Assembly: GCA_964652155.1 (NCBI GenBank)
Contig: CAZZBK010000036.1
Location: 1-40,692 of the forward strand
Direction of reading: 5' to 3'
Source: CAZZBK01 sp964652155
GTDB lineage: Bacteria; Planctomycetota; Planctomycetia; Pirellulales; PNKZ01
DNA: 40,692 nt
Below the pieces are notes generated by a model. The model searched no databases. It was not told where the DNA came from and saw only the letters and a program-made list of their open reading frames with translations. This document shows, piece by piece, positions 26,175-33,359 of the stretch. How positions within the stretch are numbered: the first letter of the stretch is position 1; every line of letters begins with the position of its first letter. Made by a program: the position numbers and the translations under genes.

Positions 26175-27462
26175 CCTGTTGGTGCCCAGTGTGTTGGTCG
26201 TGGCCCTGGCGCTGGTGGCTCGTTTTAAGCAAGGCAACTGGCTCTCCCCGGCGGCGATGTTTCCCGCCGTCTGGTCGGTGCACATCGCGCTCTCGCTGAT
26301 CAAGCCGCAATTTTATCCCACGGCCGCGACGGTCTGGTGGCTTCTGGCGAGCCTGCTGGCCTTTTACCTTGGCAGCGCAATGTTCCAACCCCGCTCGACG
26401 AGCGCGCCGTCTCACCCGACGTTTCCACGTTCGATCGTGTTTCGCCATGCGACCGATGTGTTGCTTGTCTGCACGGCGTTGGGAGGTTTGTACACGACAC
26501 TGGCTCAGCTATCCGGCATCGAAATCTCGGTCGACAATCTGCCGCTGGCCTATCAGTTCTTGCTTCCGTTTCATTTTACGGGGCCGATGCTTGGCGGGAT
26601 GATTGCCGCGAGTCGGTCATTGCGCGACGCGCGACGCTGGCTGGTATATCTTCCGTTGTTGCCCCCGGCTGGGTTGTCGATATTGTTCACGGGCCGCACG
26701 GCAATTGTCGCGCCGATCCTCGCCTGGCTGGCCGGCTATTGGGCGATCAAGCTCTTTATCACCACCGGACGATGGCGGGTGCTGACTTGGCGGAACGCCC
26801 TCTTCGGCGCGGGGATCTTCATCTCGTTCCTGCTGCTGGGCGTGGGACTGTACCAACTACGCGGAGCGCGGCAATCGGGCGAGACCTTCGCGGAGAAGCT
26901 CGCGGCGTTTCAAGACGCGGCGCTGCTCGAAGGGTTGGCCGAGACATGGGATCGCTTTTCGCCCGGTGTTTATGGCAACGTGTATTCCTTCGATTACTAC
27001 TTTGTCGAGGCTTGGAATCAGCCTCCCGTGCCATCTTGGGGCGCGGTGATGTTCACCGGCCCGCTCAATTTGCTGGGGCTCATCGAAGACCGCTATCCCT
27101 TTCCGCAGTTCGAGTTGGCACCCGGACACTTCTCAAATAGTTACACGATGTTCCGGTTGCCTATCGATGACTTTGGCTTTGCCGGCTCGCTAGTCTGGTG
27201 GTGTGCCTTGGGTTGTCTGCAGGGCTGGGCCTATCGACAGGTACTGCAAGGCCGCTCGATGGCCTGCCTGCTGCTGGCCTGGTTCTACGTCGACGCATCG
27301 CTGATGGGGGGCTATTTCTTCCGCTATAACTCGATCGTGCTCAACTATGTGATCGTCGGCGCGTTGATGTCTTGGATGGTCGTTGAGCCCGGGGTGATGC
27401 GCCGCCGTCGGCCTTGGTTTCGTTTCGCGTCCGACGCTGGACCGAAAGGAGCGCAAGCATGA
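26161..27462 (+). CDS. Wzy-like polysaccharide polymerase (O-antigen ligase/polymerase type membrane protein)
   Basis: The protein has 433 residues with about ten membrane helices (for example MLDLLVPSVLVVALALVA, TVWWLLASLLAFYLGSAM and ALFGAGIFISFLLLGVGLY). A large loop between later helices (about 230-320) holds YGNVYSFDYYFVEAWNQP, like the periplasmic loop of oligosaccharide repeat-unit polymerases. It would link flipped repeat units under control of the Wzz-like protein at 12684. Sequence conservation in Wzy proteins is poor, so the call rests on topology, loop position and the presence of a flippase and a co-polymerase in the same locus. The start is TTG 26161, chosen from the strong ribosome site; ATG 26167 is the alternative. 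It ends in ATGA. Confidence 0.75.
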   Translation: MNMLDLLVPSVLVVALALVARFKQGNWLSPAAMFPAVWSVHIALSLIKPQFYPTAATVWWLLASLLAFYLGSAMFQPRSTSAPSHPTFPRSIVFRHATDVLLVCTALGGLYTTLAQLSGIEISVDNLPLAYQFLLPFHFTGPMLGGMIAASRSLRDARRWLVYLPLLPPAGLSILFTGRTAIVAPILAWLAGYWAIKLFITTGRWRVLTWRNALFGAGIFISFLLLGVGLYQLRGARQSGETFAEKLAAFQDAALLEGLAETWDRFSPGVYGNVYSFDYYFVEAWNQPPVPSWGAVMFTGPLNLLGLIEDRYPFPQFELAPGHFSNSYTMFRLPIDDFGFAGSLVWWCALGCLQGWAYRQVLQGRSMACLLLAWFYVDASLMGGYFFRYNSIVLNYVIVGALMSWMVVEPGVMRRRRPWFRFASDAGPKGAQA

Positions 27463-28526
27463 CGGCCCTCATTGCGCCGCGAGTCTCGATCATTATCCCC
27501 TGTCGTAACGAGGAACGCTTCATTGCCGATTGCCTCGACTCGATCCTGGCCAACGATTTTCCGCACGATCAGCTTGAGATCCTGGTCGTGGATGGCAACA
27601 GCACGGATCGGACTCGCGAGATCGTGACGCGATACACGCACCGACATCCGTGCGTGCAACTGCTCGACAATCCGCGGCAGATCACGCCCGTGGCGCTCAA
27701 CATTGGCCTGCGTCAAGCGCGAGGCGACCTGCTGATCCGCATGGACGCGCATGCCAAATACGACCCGGCTTATGTGGTGAACTGCGTACGCGCGGCCGAC
27801 GAACATCACGCCGACAACGTGGGTGGACGTTGCGTCATGGTGCCACGACACGACACGCTGCTGGCCCGGGCGCTAGTGCAAGCGATGTCACATCCGTTCG
27901 GGGTCGGGAACGCCACGTATCGCACGACCACGCTGACCGAGCCGCGTTGGGTCGACACGGTGCCGTTCTTTTGTCTTCGCCGCGAGGTCATTGAGCGCGT
28001 CGGATTATTCAACGAACGGCTCTCCCGTAGTCAGGACTTTGAGTTCAGCCAACGGCTACACAAGTTGGGTGGCCGCACGCTGATGGTTCCCGGCATTGTC
28101 TCGTACTATTACTTGCGAACCGACCTAGGGTCGTTTGTGCGGCGCAATGTGCTTAACGGCCTGTGGGTCATCGTGCCATTTCTATACACGGACGTCATGC
28201 CCGTCCGGCCTCGCCACTTGGTACCGCTCACCTTTCTACTCACACTGCTGACGTCTGCCCTGATGGGCGCGTTCTGGACGCCTGCCTGGTGGTTGCTCGC
28301 CGCGGTGCTCTTGGCGTACGCGTTGGCTGCGTCGTTCGCCACGGCGCAAATCGTCCGTCGGACCGGCGAGCCCCGTTTTCTCGCAATCATGCCGCTGCTC
28401 TTCTTCACGATCCATACAAGCTACGGACTGGGTAGCTTCGGCGGCCTGATTTATGTCGCCTATACGCTCATTCGTCGTGTCTTTTCACCCTCCTCCAGCA
28501 ACCCCGTCACTACGTTAACGAGTTGA
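27459..28526 (+). CDS. Membrane-anchored family 2 glycosyltransferase (ExoA-like)
   Basis: The protein has 355 residues from ATG 27459 (ATGA overlap, with AAGGAG at 27446-27451 as ribosome site). The GT-A core is plain: VSIIIPCRNEERFI, then ILVVDGNSTDRTREI, then GDLLIRMDAHAKY with DAH as the metal motif, and SRSQDFEFSQRLHKLGG in the acceptor/catalytic part (an ED-like DFE). The last 100 residues hold three to four hydrophobic helices (LVPLTFLLTLLTSALMG, WWLLAAVLLAYALAASF and others). This resembles ExoA-type transferases of succinoglycan loci. It probably acts at the cytoplasmic face on lipid-linked intermediates. Confidence 0.88.
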   Translation: MTALIAPRVSIIIPCRNEERFIADCLDSILANDFPHDQLEILVVDGNSTDRTREIVTRYTHRHPCVQLLDNPRQITPVALNIGLRQARGDLLIRMDAHAKYDPAYVVNCVRAADEHHADNVGGRCVMVPRHDTLLARALVQAMSHPFGVGNATYRTTTLTEPRWVDTVPFFCLRREVIERVGLFNERLSRSQDFEFSQRLHKLGGRTLMVPGIVSYYYLRTDLGSFVRRNVLNGLWVIVPFLYTDVMPVRPRHLVPLTFLLTLLTSALMGAFWTPAWWLLAAVLLAYALAASFATAQIVRRTGEPRFLAIMPLLFFTIHTSYGLGSFGGLIYVAYTLIRRVFSPSSSNPVTTLTS

Positions 28527-28530
28527 TGTC

Positions 28531-29670
28531 ATGATCCGTTCGTCTGCCACATCCAACACCCGCCGCATCCCGTTCTTTGATTACCCGCACCTGTTGCGGC
28601 CGCACGAAGAGGAGTTGATCGCGGCAGTCACGCAGGTGATGCGTCGCGGCGCGTACATTCTGCAAGGCGACTTGCGCGAGTTCGAAGAGCGGGCGGCCGA
28701 GTATATCGGCGTCAAGCATGTGCTCGGTGTCGCCAATGGCACCGACAGCTTGCAGATCATTTTGCGGGCGATCGGGGTGGGGCCTGGTGACGAGGTGATC
28801 CTTCCCTCGCACACGTACATCGCCACGGCGGCCAGTGTGCATTTTTCGGGAGCAACACCCGTGCTGGTCGAGTGTGGCGACGATCATTTGATCGACCCGG
28901 CCGCGGTCGCGGCGGCGATCACCCCGCGCACCCGAGCCATCATGCCCGTACACCTCAACGGCCGGACCTGCGACATGCCGGCGCTCGTTAAGCTTGCCGA
29001 CCGACACGGCCTGGCGATCGTCGAAGACGCGGCGCAGGCGATTGGCGCGAAACTGCTGGGTCGCAGCGCCGGCACCTGGGGCATGGCGGGCTCGATTAGC
29101 CTGTACCCGGCGAAAATCCTGGGCTGCTTTGGTGACGGCGGGCTGGTGATGACCAACAACGACGCGGTGGCCGCGCAGATGGCGCTCTTGCGCGATCATG
29201 GTCGCAACCCCGAGGGGGAAGTGGTCGCCTGGGGCGTGAACTCGCGGCTCGATAATCTGCAAGCGGCCGTGTTGAACGTGAAGCTCAACTACCTGAACGA
29301 GGAAATCGCGCGACGGCGAGAGATCGCGCGGCGTTATCGCATGGGGCTCCAGTCGATCGACGACCTCGCGTTGCCGCCGGGACCCGACCACGACGGCGAT
29401 CGTTATGACGCCTTCCAGAATTACGAGATCGAGTCGGGCCGCCGCGACGAGTTGCGAGCATGGCTCGAGCAGCATGGCATCCGCACCATTATTCAGTGGG
29501 GGGGCAAAGCCGTGCATCAATTTAACGGCCTGGGTTTGGAACACGTCCGCCTGCCTCGTACCGAGCGATTGTTCACCCGCTGCTTTTTGCTCCCGATGAA
29601 TACGTCGCTCAGCGATGACGACGTGGAATATATTTGTCACACGATCCGCGAGTTCTACAACCGTGATTAG
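28531..29670 (+). CDS. DegT/DnrJ/EryC1/StrS-family sugar aminotransferase
   Basis: A 379-residue PLP enzyme. It has the family's VANGTDSLQIILRA phosphate-binding region (about 67-80), the PLP-ring stacking strand LPSHTYIATA, D166 in IVEDAAQA for the pyridine nitrogen and the Schiff-base lysine K195 in SLYPAKILGCFGDGG. It would transfer an amino group to a keto-sugar nucleotide, most simply the 4-keto product of the PglF-like enzyme at 14138. Some family members are dehydratases that replace this lysine by histidine; here the lysine is kept. The segment IIQWGGKAVHQF is unusual-looking for PglE/ArnB. The gene overlaps the E1-alpha gene by 8 bases. Confidence 0.9.
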   Translation: MIRSSATSNTRRIPFFDYPHLLRPHEEELIAAVTQVMRRGAYILQGDLREFEERAAEYIGVKHVLGVANGTDSLQIILRAIGVGPGDEVILPSHTYIATAASVHFSGATPVLVECGDDHLIDPAAVAAAITPRTRAIMPVHLNGRTCDMPALVKLADRHGLAIVEDAAQAIGAKLLGRSAGTWGMAGSISLYPAKILGCFGDGGLVMTNNDAVAAQMALLRDHGRNPEGEVVAWGVNSRLDNLQAAVLNVKLNYLNEEIARRREIARRYRMGLQSIDDLALPPGPDHDGDRYDAFQNYEIESGRRDELRAWLEQHGIRTIIQWGGKAVHQFNGLGLEHVRLPRTERLFTRCFLLPMNTSLSDDDVEYICHTIREFYNRD

Positions 29671-30715
29671 TTCATCACAACTTCCGCAATCCGAATTGGC
29701 CAGCTTGGCCGATCCGCAACAGTATCACGCCCCGCTCGATCTCTCCGGCAACGATCCGGTATGGCTTCGAGCGGCGCTCGACACCATGCTCATCATTCGA
29801 CAGAGCGAAGAGTGCATTGCCGAGCTGGTCGAGAAGCGCGAGACCAAGGCCCCGTGCCACCTGGCCATCGGTCAGGAAGCGGCGGCCGTGGGGGTCGCCC
29901 GACACGTGAAGCAAGGGGATCGCGTGTTTGGAGCCCACCGCTCACACGCTCACTATTTGGCACTCGGCGGGAACGTGTTCGAGTTGCTGGCCGAGGTGCT
30001 CGGGCGACTGCCGGGCTGCTCGCGCGGCATGGGAGGCTCGATGCACCTCACCGCTCCCGAGCATAATTTACTCGGCACGGTGCCCCTTGTCGGGGCGACG
30101 ATACCCCTGGCCGTGGGCGCAGCGCTCGCCGCTCAACTCGATGGTGGCGACGCCCTGGCGGTGGCATTCTTCGGCGACGGCGCATGCGAGGAAGGGGTCT
30201 TGCACGAATCGCTTAACTTGGCCTCGACCATGCAGTTGCCGGTGCTGTTTGTGTGCGAGAACAACCTGTTCAGCAGCCACTTGCATATCTCGCTGCGTCA
30301 GCCGAGCGACCGCGTGGCACGCTACGCCGAGGCGCATCGCATGCCCACCGCGGTGATCGACGGCAACGACGTGATCGCCGTGGCCCAGGCGACCGCCCAA
30401 GCGGCCGAGCACGCCCGCAACGGTCGTGGCCCGACGTTTATCGAGGCGGTCACGTATCGCTGGCGCGGCCATGTTGGCCATCGCGAGGACAACGACGTCG
30501 GCGTGCGACGCAATGTCGATTTGGATTTATGGAAGCGGCGCGATCCGATCCGCCGCTTGGCCACGGCCCTGATTCAGGCCAGCCACTTAACCGACGTCGA
30601 ATATGTGGAGCGACAGCAGCACGCGGCCGACACGGTCGCCGACGCGATTCGTCGCGCCCGGCAGGCACCGTGGCCGAGGGCAGAACAGTTGTTGGGCCCC
30701 GTGTACGCAAATTGA
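29663..30715 (+). CDS. Thiamine-diphosphate dehydrogenase E1 component, alpha subunit
   Basis: The protein has 350 residues from GTG 29663, which overlaps the aminotransferase stop by 8 bases; the frame is open a little farther upstream but only within that gene. It has the family features: HLAIGQEAAAVG, GAHRSHAHYLALGG, RGMGGSMHL and the thiamine-diphosphate/Mg site FFGDGACEEGVLHESLNLA (GDG at about 171-173) ending in VCENN (199-201). The family is the alpha chain of 2-oxo acid (pyruvate, acetoin, branched-chain) dehydrogenases. The beta chain is next, but no E2 or E3 gene follows and no lipoyl domain is seen. In a glycan locus it may make an activated acyl or aldehyde unit for a sugar; that is inference. 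Confidence 0.9.
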   Translation: MISSSQLPQSELASLADPQQYHAPLDLSGNDPVWLRAALDTMLIIRQSEECIAELVEKRETKAPCHLAIGQEAAAVGVARHVKQGDRVFGAHRSHAHYLALGGNVFELLAEVLGRLPGCSRGMGGSMHLTAPEHNLLGTVPLVGATIPLAVGAALAAQLDGGDALAVAFFGDGACEEGVLHESLNLASTMQLPVLFVCENNLFSSHLHISLRQPSDRVARYAEAHRMPTAVIDGNDVIAVAQATAQAAEHARNGRGPTFIEAVTYRWRGHVGHREDNDVGVRRNVDLDLWKRRDPIRRLATALIQASHLTDVEYVERQQHAADTVADAIRRARQAPWPRAEQLLGPVYAN

Positions 30716-30785
30716 GTTGATAACCCGCTGGGTTCAATAGCCCATGTCGGACGAGTGAAATCCCGAACAGCGAACGAGCAGCGTT

Positions 30786-31823
30786 ATGATCCGTCTCAAT
30801 TACGGCGAAGCGATCCGCAGCGGCTTTGAATACCTGATGCATCGCGACGAGCGCGTGTTTTGCATCGGCCAGGGGCTCTGGAGCCCGTGGTACGTTGGCA
30901 ATAGCATGACCGATTTGGACCATCAGTTCGGACGTCGTCGGGTGATCGACACCCCGGTTTCGGAACTGGCCTGCACCGGAGCAGCGGTCGGCGCGGCGAT
31001 CTGCGGCTATCGGCCGATCGTCATCCATCCGCGCATGGACTTCATGCTGCTGGGCGTCGATCCGATCGTGAACCAAGCGGCCAAGTGGCGACACATGTTC
31101 GGCGGTCGTGCCTCGGCGCCCGTCACGGTGCGAGCGATCATTAATCGGGGCGGCGAACAGGGGGCCCAGCATAGTCAGGCGCTGCATGCTTGGTTTGCGC
31201 ACATACCGGGCCTGCGCGTGGTCATGCCCGCCACGGTGGCCGACGCCCGCGATTTGCTCATTGCCGCCGTGTTGAGCGACGACCCGGTGATGTATATCGA
31301 TGATCGCTGGCTCTACGACGACGTTGCCGAACTGGAGGAGCCGCAGGCCGTCGACTTGCGCACGCAAACGCCGAAGCTGCTCAGAGAAGGCGCTGATGTC
31401 ACCCTCGTCGGAGCGAGCTTTAGCACCCGACTGGCGCTGCAAGCGGCCGAGCAACTCGACGCCGCTGGAGTCTCGTGCGACGTGGTCGACCTGCGGCAGA
31501 TCAACCCACTCGACATCGAGCCCGTTGCCGAGAGTGTGGCCCGAACCGGTCGACTCCTCGTGATAGACGGAGGCTGGAGCACCTGTGGCTTGGCCGGTGA
31601 AGTGATCGCGCGTGTGAGCGAGTGCCTTGATCCGCGACAATGGCGCGCCCGACCTTGCCGCCTCACGCTGCCCGATGCCCCGGCGCCGACCAGCGCGGCG
31701 CTCGAACAACTTTATTACCCGCGAGTCGACGATGTGGTGCGACTCGCTCGCCAAGTGATGGAAGACAGTCATGATCAAACGAGCGTTCGACATTTTGGTC
31801 GCCCTGAGCGGGCTCATCGGTAG
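30786..31823 (+). CDS. Thiamine-diphosphate dehydrogenase E1 component, beta subunit
   Basis: The protein has 345 residues from ATG 30786, 70 bases after the alpha gene. It opens with the beta-chain pattern LNYGEAIRSGFEYLMHRDERVFCIGQG. It keeps VIDTPVSELACTGAAVGAA, with the glutamate that activates thiamine diphosphate, and NRGGEQGAQHSQALHAWFAHIPGLRVVMPATVADA (read in parts), plus the C-terminal transketolase domain (ADVTLVGASFSTRLALQAAEQL, DLRQINPLDIE). Paired with 29663 it forms an apparently complete alpha2beta2 E1. Its final 17 codons overlap the start of the phosphoglycosyl transferase by 53 bases, and the tail after LARQVMEDSH reads as unconserved, so a lost stop codon is possible. Confidence 0.9.
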   Translation: MIRLNYGEAIRSGFEYLMHRDERVFCIGQGLWSPWYVGNSMTDLDHQFGRRRVIDTPVSELACTGAAVGAAICGYRPIVIHPRMDFMLLGVDPIVNQAAKWRHMFGGRASAPVTVRAIINRGGEQGAQHSQALHAWFAHIPGLRVVMPATVADARDLLIAAVLSDDPVMYIDDRWLYDDVAELEEPQAVDLRTQTPKLLREGADVTLVGASFSTRLALQAAEQLDAAGVSCDVVDLRQINPLDIEPVAESVARTGRLLVIDGGWSTCGLAGEVIARVSECLDPRQWRARPCRLTLPDAPAPTSAALEQLYYPRVDDVVRLARQVMEDSHDQTSVRHFGRPERAHR

Positions 31824-32511
31824 CGCGCCGATCTTGTTGCCCGCCTGCTTGGCGATTTGGTGGCAGGATTATCACAGTCCGTTCTATATCGCGCCGCGCG
31901 TGGGTCGCCACGGGCGGTCGTTTCGCATGGTCAAGCTGCGCTCGATGGTTGTCCGCGCCGATCGCAGCGGGGTCGACTCGACCGCGGGTAACGATCCGCG
32001 GATCACGGTCGTCGGCCGGTTCATACGCAAGACAAAGCTCGATGAGCTGCCGCAGCTCTGGAACGTGCTGCGCGGCGACATGAGCCTGGTCGGCCCACGC
32101 CCGAACGTTGAGCGCGAAGTGGCCTTGTACACCATGCCCGAGCGCGGCTTGCTCGACGTGCAGCCGGGGATCACCGATTTCTCGTCGATCGTGTTCGCTG
32201 ATGAAGGGGACATCCTGCACGGGCAGGACGATCCTGACGTGGCTTACAACCAACTCATCCGACCCTGGAAGAGTCGGCTCGGGCTGTTCTACATCGAGCA
32301 TCGCGGCGTGCTGCTCGATGTGCGATTGATCGCCTTGACGGTGCTGGGAGCGATCTCCCGGCGACAAGCGTTGCTGGGCGTGCATCGCGCGTTGCGGCAA
32401 CTTGGCGCGGCGGATGAACTGTGCCGCGTTGCGCTGCGCGACGAACCGCTGACACCGCGACCGCCGCTAGGTTCCGATTCGCTCGTGCTGTCGCGCGCCG
32501 CGACCGTCTGA
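31771..32511 (+). CDS. Undecaprenyl-phosphate phosphoglycosyl-1-phosphate transferase (PglC/WcaJ-type)
   Basis: The protein has 246 residues in the small monotopic form: one N-terminal membrane re-entrant helix (FDILVALSGLIGSAPILLPACLAIWW) and then the catalytic bacterial-sugar-transferase domain. Visible are FRMVKLRSMV, NDPRITVVGRFIRKTKLDELPQLWNVL with the catalytic D91-E92 dyad, RGDMSLVGPRP and the later VQPGITDFSSIVF. It starts the repeat unit by transferring a sugar 1-phosphate to undecaprenyl phosphate on the inner membrane. Together with a PglF-like dehydratase and an aminotransferase, the starter may be a 4-amino-6-deoxyhexosamine. The conserved N-terminus fixes the start at 31771, inside the 3' end of the E1-beta gene. 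Confidence 0.92.
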   Translation: MIKRAFDILVALSGLIGSAPILLPACLAIWWQDYHSPFYIAPRVGRHGRSFRMVKLRSMVVRADRSGVDSTAGNDPRITVVGRFIRKTKLDELPQLWNVLRGDMSLVGPRPNVEREVALYTMPERGLLDVQPGITDFSSIVFADEGDILHGQDDPDVAYNQLIRPWKSRLGLFYIEHRGVLLDVRLIALTVLGAISRRQALLGVHRALRQLGAADELCRVALRDEPLTPRPPLGSDSLVLSRAATV

Positions 32512-32552
32512 TGGTTTCCCTTCACTGACCACGAACTGATTGAGCTGCCGCG

Positions 32553-33359
32553 ATGGCGACAATGGACTCGACTCCGCTGGACTTCACGACGGTCACCGAG
32601 ACCCTTCGGACTCAGATCACGCGCGAGGCCGCGGCGATGATGTATGGCCGCTACCGCTGGGCACGCGACTATGCCGCGAGACGCCGCGTGCTCGAAGTTG
32701 CCTGCGGATCGGGACAAGGGCTCGGCTTGCTCGCCGAGGTGGCCCAAAGCGTTGTAGCCGGGGATTGTACTGCCGCGTTGGTCGAGCAAGCTCAGCTCAA
32801 GTTCGGCGATCGGGCCACGGTCATGCAACTCGACGCGCATGAGTTGCCCTTGCCCGACGGCTCGTGCGACGTCGTGTTGTTGTTCGAGGCGATCTATTAC
32901 TTGGCCGATCCAGGGCGTTTTTTGCACGAGTGTCGTCGGGTGCTCAGCGCCGATGGCGTGGTGTTGATCTGCAGCGCGAATCCGGAGCGGCCGGACTTTA
33001 ATCCCAGCCCGTTCAGCCAGCGGTATTTCTCGGCATGCGAGCTGGCCCAATTAATGAGCCAGCACGGCTTTTCTCCGCGCGTGTGGGGCGCGTTTCCCGT
33101 GGCGACACGCACGCTGCGCGACGTCGTACTGCTGGGCCTACGCAAGCTGGCGGTGAAACTGCATCTGATGCCCAAAAAAATGGGGGGCAAGGCTTTGCTC
33201 AAGCGGCTGTTCTACGGTTCGCTCGTCGAGGTGGACGAAGTTCGCGAGGGGATGGCTCCGCGCGAGCCGTTCGTCGAACTCTCTCCCACCGATGCTTGTC
33301 ACAACTTCAAGGTCATTTACGCCGCGGGGGCGCGTGACGCTACGGTCCCGCCGCACTGA
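32553..33359 (+). CDS. Class I SAM-dependent methyltransferase
   Basis: The protein has 268 residues. The SAM-binding fold is clear: VLEVACGSGQGLGLLAEV at 46-63 (motif I), DAHELPLPDGSCDVVLLFEAIYYL (motifs II-III) and ECRRVLSADGVVLICSANPE (motif IV). The C-terminal 90 residues contain a basic stretch (LRKLAVKLHLMPKKMGGKALLKR) that may hold the enzyme at a membrane or bind the acceptor. As the last plus-strand gene of the locus, it probably decorates the polysaccharide. It ends tail-to-tail with the export lipoprotein gene, overlapping it by 20 bases. The substrate is unknown. Confidence 0.87.
   Translation: MATMDSTPLDFTTVTETLRTQITREAAAMMYGRYRWARDYAARRRVLEVACGSGQGLGLLAEVAQSVVAGDCTAALVEQAQLKFGDRATVMQLDAHELPLPDGSCDVVLLFEAIYYLADPGRFLHECRRVLSADGVVLICSANPERPDFNPSPFSQRYFSACELAQLMSQHGFSPRVWGAFPVATRTLRDVVLLGLRKLAVKLHLMPKKMGGKALLKRLFYGSLVEVDEVREGMAPREPFVELSPTDACHNFKVIYAAGARDATVPPH

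Noticed and set aside
28510..29640. 376-codon open frame opposite the aminotransferase
   Set aside because: It mirrors almost the whole aminotransferase gene and comes from its codon bias. All PLP motifs are on the plus strand.
30450..31817. 455-codon open frame on the minus strand
   Set aside because: It is antisense to E1-beta and the end of E1-alpha, both with intact active-site motifs. No domain is seen in the minus reading.
32553..33359. Ubiquinone/menaquinone biosynthesis methyltransferase (UbiE)
   Set aside because: The SAM motifs are generic and the UbiE-specific signatures are not seen. Its place at the end of a glycan locus suits a decoration enzyme better.
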